A DNA stretch of 63,719 bases. Source: Prevotellaceae bacterium UBA4359. Lineage in GTDB: Bacteria > Bacteroidota > Bacteroidia > Bacteroidales > Bacteroidaceae. Where the stretch lies: positions 22,959 through 86,677 of the forward strand of contig DGSP01000083.1 in NCBI GenBank assembly GCA_002393555.1, in the 5' to 3' direction. How positions within the stretch are numbered: position 1 is the stretch's first letter; every line of letters starts with the position of its first letter. The notes beneath the pieces were generated by a model that was given only the letters and a program-made list of their open reading frames with translations, was not told the origin of the DNA and searched no databases. The position numbers and the translations under genes are program-made. Positions 53,965 through 63,719 of the stretch are shown one piece after another.

Positions 53965-53996
53965 CAAAAAATCTGTAAATCAACCCCAAAATCATC

Positions 53997-54737
53997 ATGA
54001 GATACGGAGCAATCACCACTTTGGCAGTCCTCCTTCTGTGCGCATCGTGCCAGCACACCGCCAACAAGGAACAGCAACAGTCGACAGGAACAGGAACCAA
54101 GCAACCCGCTCAAAGCCAAAAGAATATCATCCGAAAGCACATCAGCATACCCTCCGAATTTGACTACCTCACCAACCTCGGCAGCGTAGATATCATCTAC
54201 TCGCAAGGCAGTTACAACATCGAGGTGGAGGGCGACAGCGTCCAGTTGGAATATCTGCAAGCCAGGTTCGACAGCAACCTGCTCACCGTCAGCATCAAGT
54301 CGGACGGAAACTCCGCCTTGAACCCCTACGGCAACTCGAGCAACGTGAAGATGTACATCTCTGCACCTGACCTCAAATGCGTGAGTGTGTGCAGCAACGG
54401 AAGTTTTGAAAGCCTGGGCACATGGCGCAGCGAAGACATCCAGTTGGGCATGATTGGAACGGGCAACATGGAGTTGGCCAACGTAGAATGCACCAAGTTC
54501 AGCCTGCAAAGCACCGACGGAGGTTCCTTCAGAGTGGCCAGCCTTAAAGCCGACGATGCCGCCATCTTCTCCACCAGCACAGCCCACTTTGAGGCCGATG
54601 TGAACGTGAACAACCTGACCATCCTCAACGAGGGTAAGCAAACCATGAAACTGACAGGCACGGCTTCCCAAGTGTTGGTCAAGAATCCGAAAGACCCCAA
54701 CCTCACGATGGAGGTGACCACACCACCTGTCCGATGA
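53997..54737 (+). CDS. DUF2807 (GIN-type) lipoprotein
   Basis: 246 residues with a lipobox LLLCASC (Cys18), a Gln/Thr-rich spacer, then the DUF2807 head domain: a right-handed beta-stack with VDIIYSQGSYNIEVEGD and regular short strands ending in VLVKNPKDPNLTMEV. Members are envelope proteins of unknown function, sometimes called putative auto-transporter adhesin heads. Divergent from slyD, single gene. Confidence 0.85.
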   Translation: MRYGAITTLAVLLLCASCQHTANKEQQQSTGTGTKQPAQSQKNIIRKHISIPSEFDYLTNLGSVDIIYSQGSYNIEVEGDSVQLEYLQARFDSNLLTVSIKSDGNSALNPYGNSSNVKMYISAPDLKCVSVCSNGSFESLGTWRSEDIQLGMIGTGNMELANVECTKFSLQSTDGGSFRVASLKADDAAIFSTSTAHFEADVNVNNLTILNEGKQTMKLTGTASQVLVKNPKDPNLTMEVTTPPVR

Positions 54738-54781
54738 CAGAAACAAAGCATCCTCATTCCGTCCTGTCCGCATGAGTCATA

Positions 54782-54827
54782 AAAAAGGAATCCGCTCGTC
54801 CCATTCGAGACAAGCGGATTCCTTTTT
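54782..54827. terminator. bidirectional terminator between the DUF2807 gene and valS
   Basis: A long stem, AAAAAGGAATCCGCT with AGCGGATTCCTTTTT, serves two convergent genes. Confidence 0.85.
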
Positions 54828-54848
54828 ATTATAAATAATGTATAGAAA

Positions 54849-57599
<2,751 letters not shown>

Positions 57600-57622
57600 T
57601 GGTTTCAACAATTTTTTGGCTG

Positions 57623-57630
57623 CAAAGGTA
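57623..57630 (-). promoter_or_regulatory. -7 box of valS
   Basis: TACCTTTG on the minus strand, 23 bases before the start. Confidence 0.5.
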
Positions 57631-57727
57631 AGTATTTTTCCACACATTGCCACCAATTGTCCGCCACTTTTTGCATGAATGCCTCATCACATGGTTCATC
57701 ACACGGTAAACATTGGCTCTAAAAAGC

Positions 57728-57759
57728 AAAAAAGGCGGACACCACGAAGGTATCCGCCT
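57728..57759 (-). terminator. terminator of the flavin reductase gene
   Basis: On the minus strand AGGCGGA (57759-57753) pairs with TCCGCCT (57739-57733), followed by TTTTTT; just after the stop at 57763. Confidence 0.7.
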
Positions 57760-57762
57760 GCA

Positions 57763-58326
57763 TCATTTCAGTTGTTTGCCGTCGGCAAAAGCCTTGCCTA
57801 CCACACGGCCAAGTTGGATGTAGTTGAAGTGGACGGGGTCATAGGTGAGCAGCCCCATCTGCTCCACATCGGGCTTGCCGTCTGCCGCCAGATACTTCTC
57901 ATCGCAAAGGATGTTCACGATTTCGCCAACCAGATTGTAGCCCGACTCGCTCTCACCAATCTTCTCCTTCACGCGGCACTCCAGCGTCATCGGGAAGTCG
58001 AGAAACACGGGAGCATTCACGTTGGGAGCCTTCTCTATGCTCCACCCTGTCTTCTCCATCTTGTCGGGCGTGTTCCTGCCACTCACCAAGCCCACATAGT
58101 CAGCAGCCACCAACGTGTCGGCCGTGGCAAAGGTGACGGTGAACTCCCCGTTCACGGCGAGATTGTCGGTCGTTTGGTGAGGACTGAGCGAAATCATGAT
58201 TTCGTGCATATCCCATTGTCCGCCCCAGGCGGCATTCATCGCATTAGGTTTACCCTCTTGGTTGTAGGTGCCAATGATTAGCACCGGCTGTGGAAGTACC
58301 CACGCACTTGACTTAAAACTTTTCAT
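57763..58326 (-). CDS. flavin reductase family protein
   Basis: 187 residues, split-barrel FMN-binding fold of the flavin reductase-like family: PVLIIGTYNQEGKPNAMNAAW (FMN phosphate region), ISLSPHQTTDNLAVNGEFTV and a central GLVSGRNTPDKMEKTG. Such proteins reduce flavin with NAD(P)H or bind FMN for another enzyme; the partner is not evident here. Single gene. Confidence 0.88.
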   Translation of the reverse strand: MKSFKSSAWVLPQPVLIIGTYNQEGKPNAMNAAWGGQWDMHEIMISLSPHQTTDNLAVNGEFTVTFATADTLVAADYVGLVSGRNTPDKMEKTGWSIEKAPNVNAPVFLDFPMTLECRVKEKIGESESGYNLVGEIVNILCDEKYLAADGKPDVEQMGLLTYDPVHFNYIQLGRVVGKAFADGKQLK

Positions 58327-58461
58327 ACTTTACTCCATTTTTTATTATTGCCAATATCAGCATGCAAAATTACATCTTTTCATCCATTTCCCATCCATCT
58401 CTTCTGCTTTTTTAACAAGATTTATCCGAACAGAATCGGCATCCACAAATCACTTCCGAAA

Positions 58462-58550
58462 CAGCCTCAAAACAGGTGTGACTCACACCTATGGTAGGGG
58501 TGTGACTCAGACCTATGGCATAGGTGTGACTCACACCTGTTTTGGGGCTG
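58462..58550. repeat. triple AGGTGTGACTCACACCT element with 19-bp outer inverted repeat
   Basis: Three tandem units, two of them perfect 17-base palindromes (AGGTGTGA-C-TCACACCT). The outer arms CAGCCTCAAAACAGGTGTG (58462-58480) and CACACCTGTTTTGGGGCTG (58532-58550) pair at 18 of 19 positions. Confidence 0.85.
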
Positions 58551-58585
58551 TGTAGCCACGTGAAAATCGCACCTTACGAAACCAC

Positions 58586-60625
58586 TCATTCCGCCCCGCT
58601 CTCTTGCAGCAAAGCCTCCAGGCGAACGACCTCTTGTTTGAACTCCTCCGCCTTGAGAAAGTCGAGCCTCTTGGCGGCCTCCTTCATCTGCTTGCGGTTG
58701 CGCTCGATGGCCCGGCGAAGTTCGTCGGGGGTCATGGCATTGTAGATGGTATCGACCTCCGACTCGGCAGCAAGCGAGGCATTTTCCTCGATGTAAGCCG
58801 TACCCACATAGTCGATGGGCTTGTGCTGGGCAATGGAAACTTGCGCCTTCTGAATCTGGGTGGGTGTGATGCCATGCTCCTCGTTGTAGGCCATCTGCTT
58901 CTTGCGGCGACGGTTTGTCTCGTCGATGGTTTGCTGCATGGTTTCGGTAATGGTCTCAGCATACATGATGGCCAGACCGTGGACATTGCGTGCCGCACGA
59001 CCAATAATCTGGACGAGCGAACGGTGGTCGCGCAGAAAGCCTTGATAGTCAGCATCGAGAATAGCCACCAGAGACACTTCCGGGATGTCAAGTCCTTCGC
59101 GCAGAAGGTTGATGCCGATGAGCACGTCGTATGTGCCGGCACGGAAATCATTGATGATGTCAACACGGTCGAAGGTATCGACATCGGAGTGGATGTAGTT
59201 GGCCTTGATGCCCACACTGTTGAAGAAACTGGACACCTCCTCTGCCTGACGTTTGGTAGAGGTGATGACAAGGGTGCGCTCCCCCACCTCGTTGCGCTGG
59301 TGAATCTCCTCGATAAGGTCATCCATGAAGTTGAGTTTGGGACGCACTTCGATGGGCGGGTCGAGCAGACCTGTGGGCCGAATGAGTTGTTCCACCACCA
59401 CACCTTCAGCACGTTCCAGTTCATATTCAGCCGGAGTGGCTGAAACATAGATGGTCTGTGGGGTCAACTCTTCAAACTCTTCCAGCCGCAGGGGACGGTT
59501 GTCGAGTGCAGCGGGCAGACGGAAAGCATAATCGACCAGATTTTCCTTACGCCGACGGTCGCCTCCCCACATCGCCTTCACCTGCGGAATGGACTGATGG
59601 CTCTCATCGACGAAGAGCAGATAGTCATCGGGGAAAAAGTCCAGCAGGCAATAGGGACGTTCGCCCGCCTGCCGCCCGTCGAAATAGCGCGAATAGTTCT
59701 CAATGCCCGAGCAGTGGCCCGTCTCGCGTATCCACTCCAAATCATTCGTCACGCGCAACTCTATCTGCTTGGCCTTCTCTTCGTCACCTTTTTCCATGTA
59801 GAAATCGATACGCTTGTGCAGGTCATCCTCTATGTCGTGGATGGCCTTCTGAGTCTGCTCTTTGGTGGTCATGAAAAGATTGGCAGGATAGATTTTATAC
59901 TCCTCGTAGGAGGTGATGGGATAGAGCGTCTGAAGGTCCAATTCCTGAATATCCTCTATTGTATCATCGAAATAACAAATGCGCAGAATCTTCTCATCAT
60001 AAGCAAGATATATATCCACCGTTTCACCTTTCACCCGAAATTGTCCACGCTCCAGTTCGTCAGCCGCAGCAAGGTCATTGTTGACATAAAGCATATCGAC
60101 CAACTTACGGCGCAACGTTTCCTGTGGCAGGTCTTGGTCCACCTGGATGGGAAGGATGTTTTCGGCATAACTGGTGGGTGCGCCCATGCCATAGATGCAC
60201 GACACCGACGAGACGATGATGACATCCTTGCGCCCTGACAACAAGGCCGACACGGCAGCCAGCCGCTTGCGGTCCAGTTCTTCGTTGATGGCCAGGTCTT
60301 TTTCTATATATGTACCCGTGGAGGGGATGTAGGCTTCGGGCTGATAATAGTCGTAGTAACTGACATAATACTCCACCGCATTGTTGGGGAAAAATGCCTT
60401 CATCTCGGAGTAGAGTTGATGTGCCAGGGTCTTGTTGTGGCTGAAGATAAGGGTTGGCTTCCCCACATTCTGAATGACATTTGCCATCGTGAATGTCTTG
60501 CCAGAACCCGTCACACCCAGCAGCACCTGAGCCGGCACTCCCTCCTTCACCCCCTCTGTCAGTTGCTCGATGGCTTGAGGCTGATCGCCCGTGGGTTGGA
60601 ACTTTGAAATGAGTTGAAAATCCAT
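58586..60625 (-). CDS. uvrB: excinuclease ABC subunit B
   Basis: Damage-verifying helicase of nucleotide excision repair. 679 residues: Walker A GVTGSGKTFTM near residue 38, the beta-hairpin YYDYYQPEAYIP, DESH in FVDESHQS, helicase motif VI QIIGRAARN, and a C-terminal UVR coiled-coil (from about 635) that contacts UvrA and UvrC. The start at 60625 gives the conserved MDFQLISKFQPTGDQP. Confidence 0.97.
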   Translation of the reverse strand: MDFQLISKFQPTGDQPQAIEQLTEGVKEGVPAQVLLGVTGSGKTFTMANVIQNVGKPTLIFSHNKTLAHQLYSEMKAFFPNNAVEYYVSYYDYYQPEAYIPSTGTYIEKDLAINEELDRKRLAAVSALLSGRKDVIIVSSVSCIYGMGAPTSYAENILPIQVDQDLPQETLRRKLVDMLYVNNDLAAADELERGQFRVKGETVDIYLAYDEKILRICYFDDTIEDIQELDLQTLYPITSYEEYKIYPANLFMTTKEQTQKAIHDIEDDLHKRIDFYMEKGDEEKAKQIELRVTNDLEWIRETGHCSGIENYSRYFDGRQAGERPYCLLDFFPDDYLLFVDESHQSIPQVKAMWGGDRRRKENLVDYAFRLPAALDNRPLRLEEFEELTPQTIYVSATPAEYELERAEGVVVEQLIRPTGLLDPPIEVRPKLNFMDDLIEEIHQRNEVGERTLVITSTKRQAEEVSSFFNSVGIKANYIHSDVDTFDRVDIINDFRAGTYDVLIGINLLREGLDIPEVSLVAILDADYQGFLRDHRSLVQIIGRAARNVHGLAIMYAETITETMQQTIDETNRRRKKQMAYNEEHGITPTQIQKAQVSIAQHKPIDYVGTAYIEENASLAAESEVDTIYNAMTPDELRRAIERNRKQMKEAAKRLDFLKAEEFKQEVVRLEALLQESGAE

Positions 60626-60646
60626 CTTTCCTTTCGTTTTGAACTG

Positions 60647-60654
60647 CAAAATTA
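60647..60654 (-). promoter_or_regulatory. -7 box of uvrB
   Basis: TAATTTTG on the minus strand, 21 bases before the start. No LexA-like site recognised. Confidence 0.45.
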
Positions 60655-60751
60655 CGATTTCCATCCGTAAATAATCCCTAAATACGTCGGATTTTTCTGA
60701 ATAAACGTGAAATAATCATGGAGAAGTATGTTTTCTTAGGCAAAAAAAGTG

Positions 60752-60759
60752 TAACTTTG
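60752..60759 (+). promoter_or_regulatory. -7 box of the bamD operon
   Basis: TAACTTTG, 20 bases before the ATG, preceded by TTTT at a 17-base spacing. Confidence 0.55.
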
Positions 60760-60779
60760 CAGCCGAAACTATTAAAACA

Positions 60780-61610
60780 ATGAGGAAATTCCTTTCAATC
60801 GCCGTCATTTCAGCAATGATTTTGAGTTCATGCAACTCTTACAACAAGGTGCTGAAAACGACCGATTATGATTATAAATACGAAGTTGCCAAAGAGTGCT
60901 ACGCAGCCGGGCAATACGCACGTGCATACCAATTGCTGGAAGAACTCATCATGGTCATGAAAGGCACAGACCGTGGTGAAGAGTCTCTGTTCATGCTGGG
61001 CATGTGCTACTACAACCTGCGTGACTACGAAACCGCCACGATGTATCTGGACCGCTACGTGAAGACCTACTCCAAAGGCGACTACACCGAACTGGCCCGA
61101 TTCTACAGCGGCAAAGCCTCCTACATGCAAAGCCCCGACCCGCGTCTGGACCAGTCGCCCACCTACACGGCCCTGAACCAGTTGCAAGACTTTCTCGACT
61201 TTCACCCCTACTCCGAACTGCGCGAAGAGGTGAACGACATGATTTACGACCTGCAGAACCGTCTGGTACAGAAGGAATACGACAGCGCAAAACTCTACTA
61301 CAACCTGGGCAGTTATGTGGGAAACTGCGCCAACGGAGGCAGCAACTACGAAGCCTGCATCATCACGGCAGAGAACGCCCTCAAGACTTTCCCCTACACC
61401 CGGTTGCGCGAAGACCTCTACATGATGATTCTCCGTTGCCGCTACCAACTGGCCCAACGAAGCGTGATAGAAAAAAGCGAGGAGCGATACAGACAAACCA
61501 TCGATGAATACTACGGTTTCAAGAACGAGTTTCCGAACAGCAAATACATGAAGGAAGCAGACAACATCTACAAGCATTCTGCCACCAAAGTGAAGTCGGA
61601 AACAGATTAA
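60780..61610 (+). CDS. bamD: outer-membrane assembly lipoprotein BamD
   Basis: 276 residues with lipobox LSSC (Cys18) and five TPR-like helix pairs (about 30-240; YEVAKECYAAGQYARAYQLL, ESLFMLGMCYYNLRDYETA). BamD works with BamA to fold barrel proteins into the outer membrane, for example the TonB-like receptor and the sigma-barrel fusion in this window. The KVLKTTDYDYKYEVA segment is typical of Bacteroidetes BamD. First of three co-directional genes. Confidence 0.93.
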   Translation: MRKFLSIAVISAMILSSCNSYNKVLKTTDYDYKYEVAKECYAAGQYARAYQLLEELIMVMKGTDRGEESLFMLGMCYYNLRDYETATMYLDRYVKTYSKGDYTELARFYSGKASYMQSPDPRLDQSPTYTALNQLQDFLDFHPYSELREEVNDMIYDLQNRLVQKEYDSAKLYYNLGSYVGNCANGGSNYEACIITAENALKTFPYTRLREDLYMMILRCRYQLAQRSVIEKSEERYRQTIDEYYGFKNEFPNSKYMKEADNIYKHSATKVKSETD

Positions 61611-61661
61611 GGTTTCCTCACCATCAACTCGAAAGAATAACAAGAAAAAAAACATAAAGCA

Positions 61662-61997
61662 ATGGATTTCAAGAAAACAAATGCACCTACCACCACTGTG
61701 ACACGCAACCTGATAGATTTGAGCCGCGACACAAACAACGTGTACGAAAGTGTTGTCATCATCTCCAAACGTGCCAACCAGATTGCCAGCGAAATGAAAG
61801 AAGAACTCAGCAAGAAACTGGTTGAGTTTGGTTCACACACTGACACTCTCGACGAGGTGTTTGAGAACGAAGAGCAGATTCAGATTTCTCGCTACTACGA
61901 GCGTCTGCCCAAACCAACCCTGATTGCAACACAGGAATTCCTTGAGGACAAAATCTACTACCGCAACCCCGCCAAGGAATCTGACAGAAAGTTCTAA
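61662..61997 (+). CDS. RNA polymerase omega-like subunit
   Basis: 111 residues matching the Bacteroidetes omega/Rpb6-type protein: MDFKKTNAP, a VYESVVIISKRANQIASEMKEEL helix (the omega core) and SRYYERLPKPTLIATQEFLE. Omega helps assemble and stabilise RNA polymerase. The bamD-omega-DUF4293 order is a familiar Bacteroidetes arrangement. Confidence 0.88.
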   Translation: MDFKKTNAPTTTVTRNLIDLSRDTNNVYESVVIISKRANQIASEMKEELSKKLVEFGSHTDTLDEVFENEEQIQISRYYERLPKPTLIATQEFLEDKIYYRNPAKESDRKF

Positions 61998-62000
61998 GCC

Positions 62001-62501
62001 ATGATTCAGCGAATACAGACTGTCTATCTGGCACTGGTTCTCATCCTCTCCTTCGTGGGGCTTATCTCCACCATTGGCGAATGGACTGTGGCAGAAACGG
62101 TGGTGGCACATTTCAGCAACTTCACCTTTGGGGCAGAAGGGCAATTCAAGGCGTTGGATTCCACCAGCGGTCCTTGGTGCTTAGGCATATTGCTCATTCT
62201 GGTCATGTTTCTGTCCACCATGAGCATTATGCTTTTCCGTAAGCGTATGCGCCAACTGAGGCTCACCATCATCAGCACCATCCTTTTGGTGGGCTATGTG
62301 GCAGCCTATGCCTTTTTCGCCTATGTTTATCAGGTGAAACTTGAATCACTGTGCGGAGAAGGCTTAGGATGTATCCTGCCCACCTTCCACCTCAAATTCA
62401 TTGCCGTCTTTCCCGTGCTGAGCATCATCCTCAACTGTTTGGCCATTCAGGGCATACGGAAAGACGAGGCTCTGGTGCGCTCGCTCGACCGCATCCGATA
62501 G
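62001..62501 (+). CDS. DUF4293 membrane protein
   Basis: 166 residues with four transmembrane helices (about 5-25, 52-74, 82-106 and 128-150) and the family start MIQRIQTVYL. Three bases after the omega stop. Function unknown; DUF4293 proteins are Bacteroidetes-specific inner-membrane proteins usually found beside rpoZ. Confidence 0.88.
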   Translation: MIQRIQTVYLALVLILSFVGLISTIGEWTVAETVVAHFSNFTFGAEGQFKALDSTSGPWCLGILLILVMFLSTMSIMLFRKRMRQLRLTIISTILLVGYVAAYAFFAYVYQVKLESLCGEGLGCILPTFHLKFIAVFPVLSIILNCLAIQGIRKDEALVRSLDRIR

Positions 62502-62616
62502 GCGAGGCCACCTCAACACCCTCCCCGACTATTATATATAATAATGTGTAGCGAGGAGAGGCAAAAAGAGAAGGACAAGAAAATGAGGTGACGAAGCAAA
62601 AAAAGTGTTGAAATGT

Positions 62617-62647
62617 TTTGCCAGTTCAAGAAAAAGCACTACCTTTG
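62617..62647 (+). promoter_or_regulatory. promoter of the tRNA cluster
   Basis: TTTG (62617-62620), 19-base spacer, TACCTTTG (62640-62647); transcription would begin about 15 bases before the first tRNA. Confidence 0.8.
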
Positions 62648-62669
62648 CACTCGCAAAACAGAAAGACCT

Positions 62670-62742
62670 GCGGAAATAGCTCAGTTGGTAGAGCACAACC
62701 TTGCCAAGGTTGGGGTCGCGAGTTCGAGTCTCGTTTTCCGCT
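62670..62742 (+). tRNA. tRNA-Gly (GCC), copy 1
   Basis: 73 bases. Acceptor GCGGAAA/TTTCCGC, D arm GCTC...GAGC, anticodon arm CAACC-TTGCCAA-GGTTG, T arm GCGAG-TTCGAGT-CTCGT. CCA is not encoded. Identical to copies 2 and 3. Confidence 0.97.
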
Positions 62743-62783
62743 CCAAAAAGCAGAAAAGCGTTCTTTGAAGAAATAGAAAGCAT

Positions 62784-62864
62784 GCCCAAGTGGCGGAATG
62801 GTAGACGCGCTCGTTTCAGGTGCGAGTGTTGAGAGACGTGCAGGTTCGATTCCTGTCTTGGGCA
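62784..62864 (+). tRNA. tRNA-Leu (CAG)
   Basis: 81 bases. Acceptor GCCCAAG/CTTGGGC, anticodon stem CTCGT/GCGAG with loop TTCAGGT, long variable arm, T arm GCAGG/CCTGT. A class II tRNA as expected for Leu. Confidence 0.95.
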
Positions 62865-62875
62865 CAAAAAAGAAT

Positions 62876-62957
62876 GGAGAGGTGGCGGAATGGTAGACGC
62901 GCTACTTTGAGGGGGTAGTGGGCTCAGCCCGTGGGAGTTCGAGTCTCCTCCTCTTCA
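62876..62957 (+). tRNA. tRNA-Leu (GAG)
   Basis: 82 bases. Acceptor GGAGAGG/CCTCTTC with one G-T pair, anticodon stem CTACT/GGTAG with loop TTGAGGG, long variable arm, T arm GGGAG/CTCCT. Confidence 0.95.
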
Positions 62958-62969
62958 CTCATCATCCCT

Positions 62970-63042
62970 GCGGAAATAGCTCAGTTGGTAGAGCACAACC
63001 TTGCCAAGGTTGGGGTCGCGAGTTCGAGTCTCGTTTTCCGCT
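62970..63042 (+). tRNA. tRNA-Gly (GCC), copy 2
   Basis: Identical to 62670-62742 over all 73 bases. Confidence 0.97.
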
Positions 63043-63113
63043 CTAAAAATAATGGTTCATAATAAATTAAGGGATTTTGGTGATTCTTGTTTGCGAAAAT
63101 AGGAATCCCGTGT

Positions 63114-63186
63114 GCGGAAATAGCTCAGTTGGTAGAGCACAACCTTGCCAAGGTTGGGGTCGCGAGTTCGAGTCTCGTTTTCCGCT
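63114..63186 (+). tRNA. tRNA-Gly (GCC), copy 3
   Basis: Identical to the two other copies; separated from copy 2 by 71 bases with no other gene. Confidence 0.97.
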
Positions 63187-63719
63187 CATCATTTAGACAT
63201 TCGTTTTTTCATAGCATTCGTGTATCAGAGGCCGTGAGGTTTCTGATACATTTTTTGTACCCATACCCATGCCCCCTCCAGACAGAACCGAAGGCAACAC
63301 CCTTCCCCACACTTTTCTCCACAAAAATTTGGAATGTGCCAAAATAGTTTGTACATTTGCAACCGACTTGCACACGCAGTGTCCTTTCACTCGCAAGAGT
63401 GCAGACACCCCATGCAAGCCACAAAATCCAGTTAGCCCGATGGGCGGTGCATGGCTCCACAGCCATAGTAACCCCATCCACAGGGGGGACGGGATTCTTA
63501 CATAGATGGTTTGGCGCACCCGCAGTGAATGTCTCGCGCAGACAACGACTGCCCTGCACCAAAAAGGGCGTTTACGAACGTTGGTCTTCAAACTCTAAAT
63601 CTGGTAAATTTATAGTACTACATGAAGGCAACGCAATCGGAACGCCCACGTGGGTGATTTATTCACGAGTCACTTGACAGCCTTTATTGTATAGGTACAT
63701 TAGTGTCCCGTTAAAATTG
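63187..63719. other. unassigned terminal region, possible small RNA or element edge
   Basis: 533 bases with a consensus promoter at 63328-63359 but no convincing protein. Downstream of it several stems are possible (for example CACTCG...GAGTG near 63390-63400), and short open frames occur, including 30 codons at 63506-63598. The final bases (TGTCCCGTTAAAATTG) look like the terminus of an insertion sequence, though this is only an impression. Confidence 0.4.
63328..63359 (+). promoter_or_regulatory. promoter of an unidentified transcript
   Basis: TTTG (63328-63331), 20-base spacer, TACATTTG (63352-63359). It fits the consensus as well as the trp and ettA promoters, yet no obvious gene follows. 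Confidence 0.65.

Noticed and set aside
63357..63677. 106-codon plus-strand ORF in the last 400 bases
   Set aside because: Low-quality composition and another frame (63506-63598) equally open; I could not support either as a gene.

Overview
The window reads as a chromosomal segment of a Bacteroidales bacterium, most likely Prevotellaceae. Reasons: many promoters fit the Bacteroidetes consensus TTTG-N19/20-TAnnTTTG; there are GLPGLI proteins, a carboxypeptidase-regulatory TonB-like receptor, type III glutamine synthetase, class III fructose bisphosphatase and DUF4293/DUF4105/DUF2807 proteins; the trp operon order is BEGDCFA. Most genes are ordinary housekeeping genes. The unusual content lies in a few genes, in one regulatory leader, and in many palindromic repeats.

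Layout. 1-1.9 kb: panC, panD and a low-molecular-weight phosphatase. 1.9-8.3 kb (minus strand): a sugar-acid/hemicellulose block with a signal-peptide-bearing KduI, a GxxExxY remnant between 40-bp inverted repeats, an orphan galactitol-type PTS IIC and two GH43 enzymes. 8.9-15.7 kb: four tandem GLPGLI genes and a TonB-like receptor, split by an inverted orphan gene of the polyvalent-protein kinase type. 16-22.7 kb: DUF4105 protein, a degenerate alkaline-phosphatase-superfamily protein, a 34-codon ORF and secA. 22.8-28.6 kb: glnN, fbp and two small secreted proteins. 28.65-35.7 kb: trp operon behind a 19-residue leader peptide with three consecutive Trp codons and an attenuator. 35.8-41.4 kb (minus): CotH-type protein, a methyltransferase, and a gene fusing an ECF sigma factor through one transmembrane helix to an outer-membrane beta-barrel. 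42-49.2 kb: ettA and a run of secreted proteins (one frameshifted). 49.8-53.8 kb (minus): slyD-aroC-ssb-kdsA-kdsD operon. 54-62.5 kb: DUF2807 lipoprotein, valS, flavin reductase, uvrB, and bamD-omega-DUF4293. 62.67-63.19 kb: five tRNAs (three identical Gly-GCC, Leu-CAG, Leu-GAG). The last 0.5 kb has a strong promoter and sequence I could not assign.

Most interesting points. (1) The sigma-TM-barrel fusion, with a near-identical promoter-like block in front of both it and the neighbouring methyltransferase, looks like a one-polypeptide envelope-to-transcription signalling unit. (2) The trp attenuator appears to use the leader-peptide stop-codon region as the antiterminator arm, and the leader ORF is nearly leaderless. 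(3) Palindromic elements are inserted in frame in trpA (126 bp, 42 codons), trpE and the TonB-like receptor. (4) Intergenic regions carry several sequence-unrelated families of short elements with a common layout: two or three tandem palindromic units, often enclosed by an outer inverted repeat. All assignments are by eye; no search or folding program was run.
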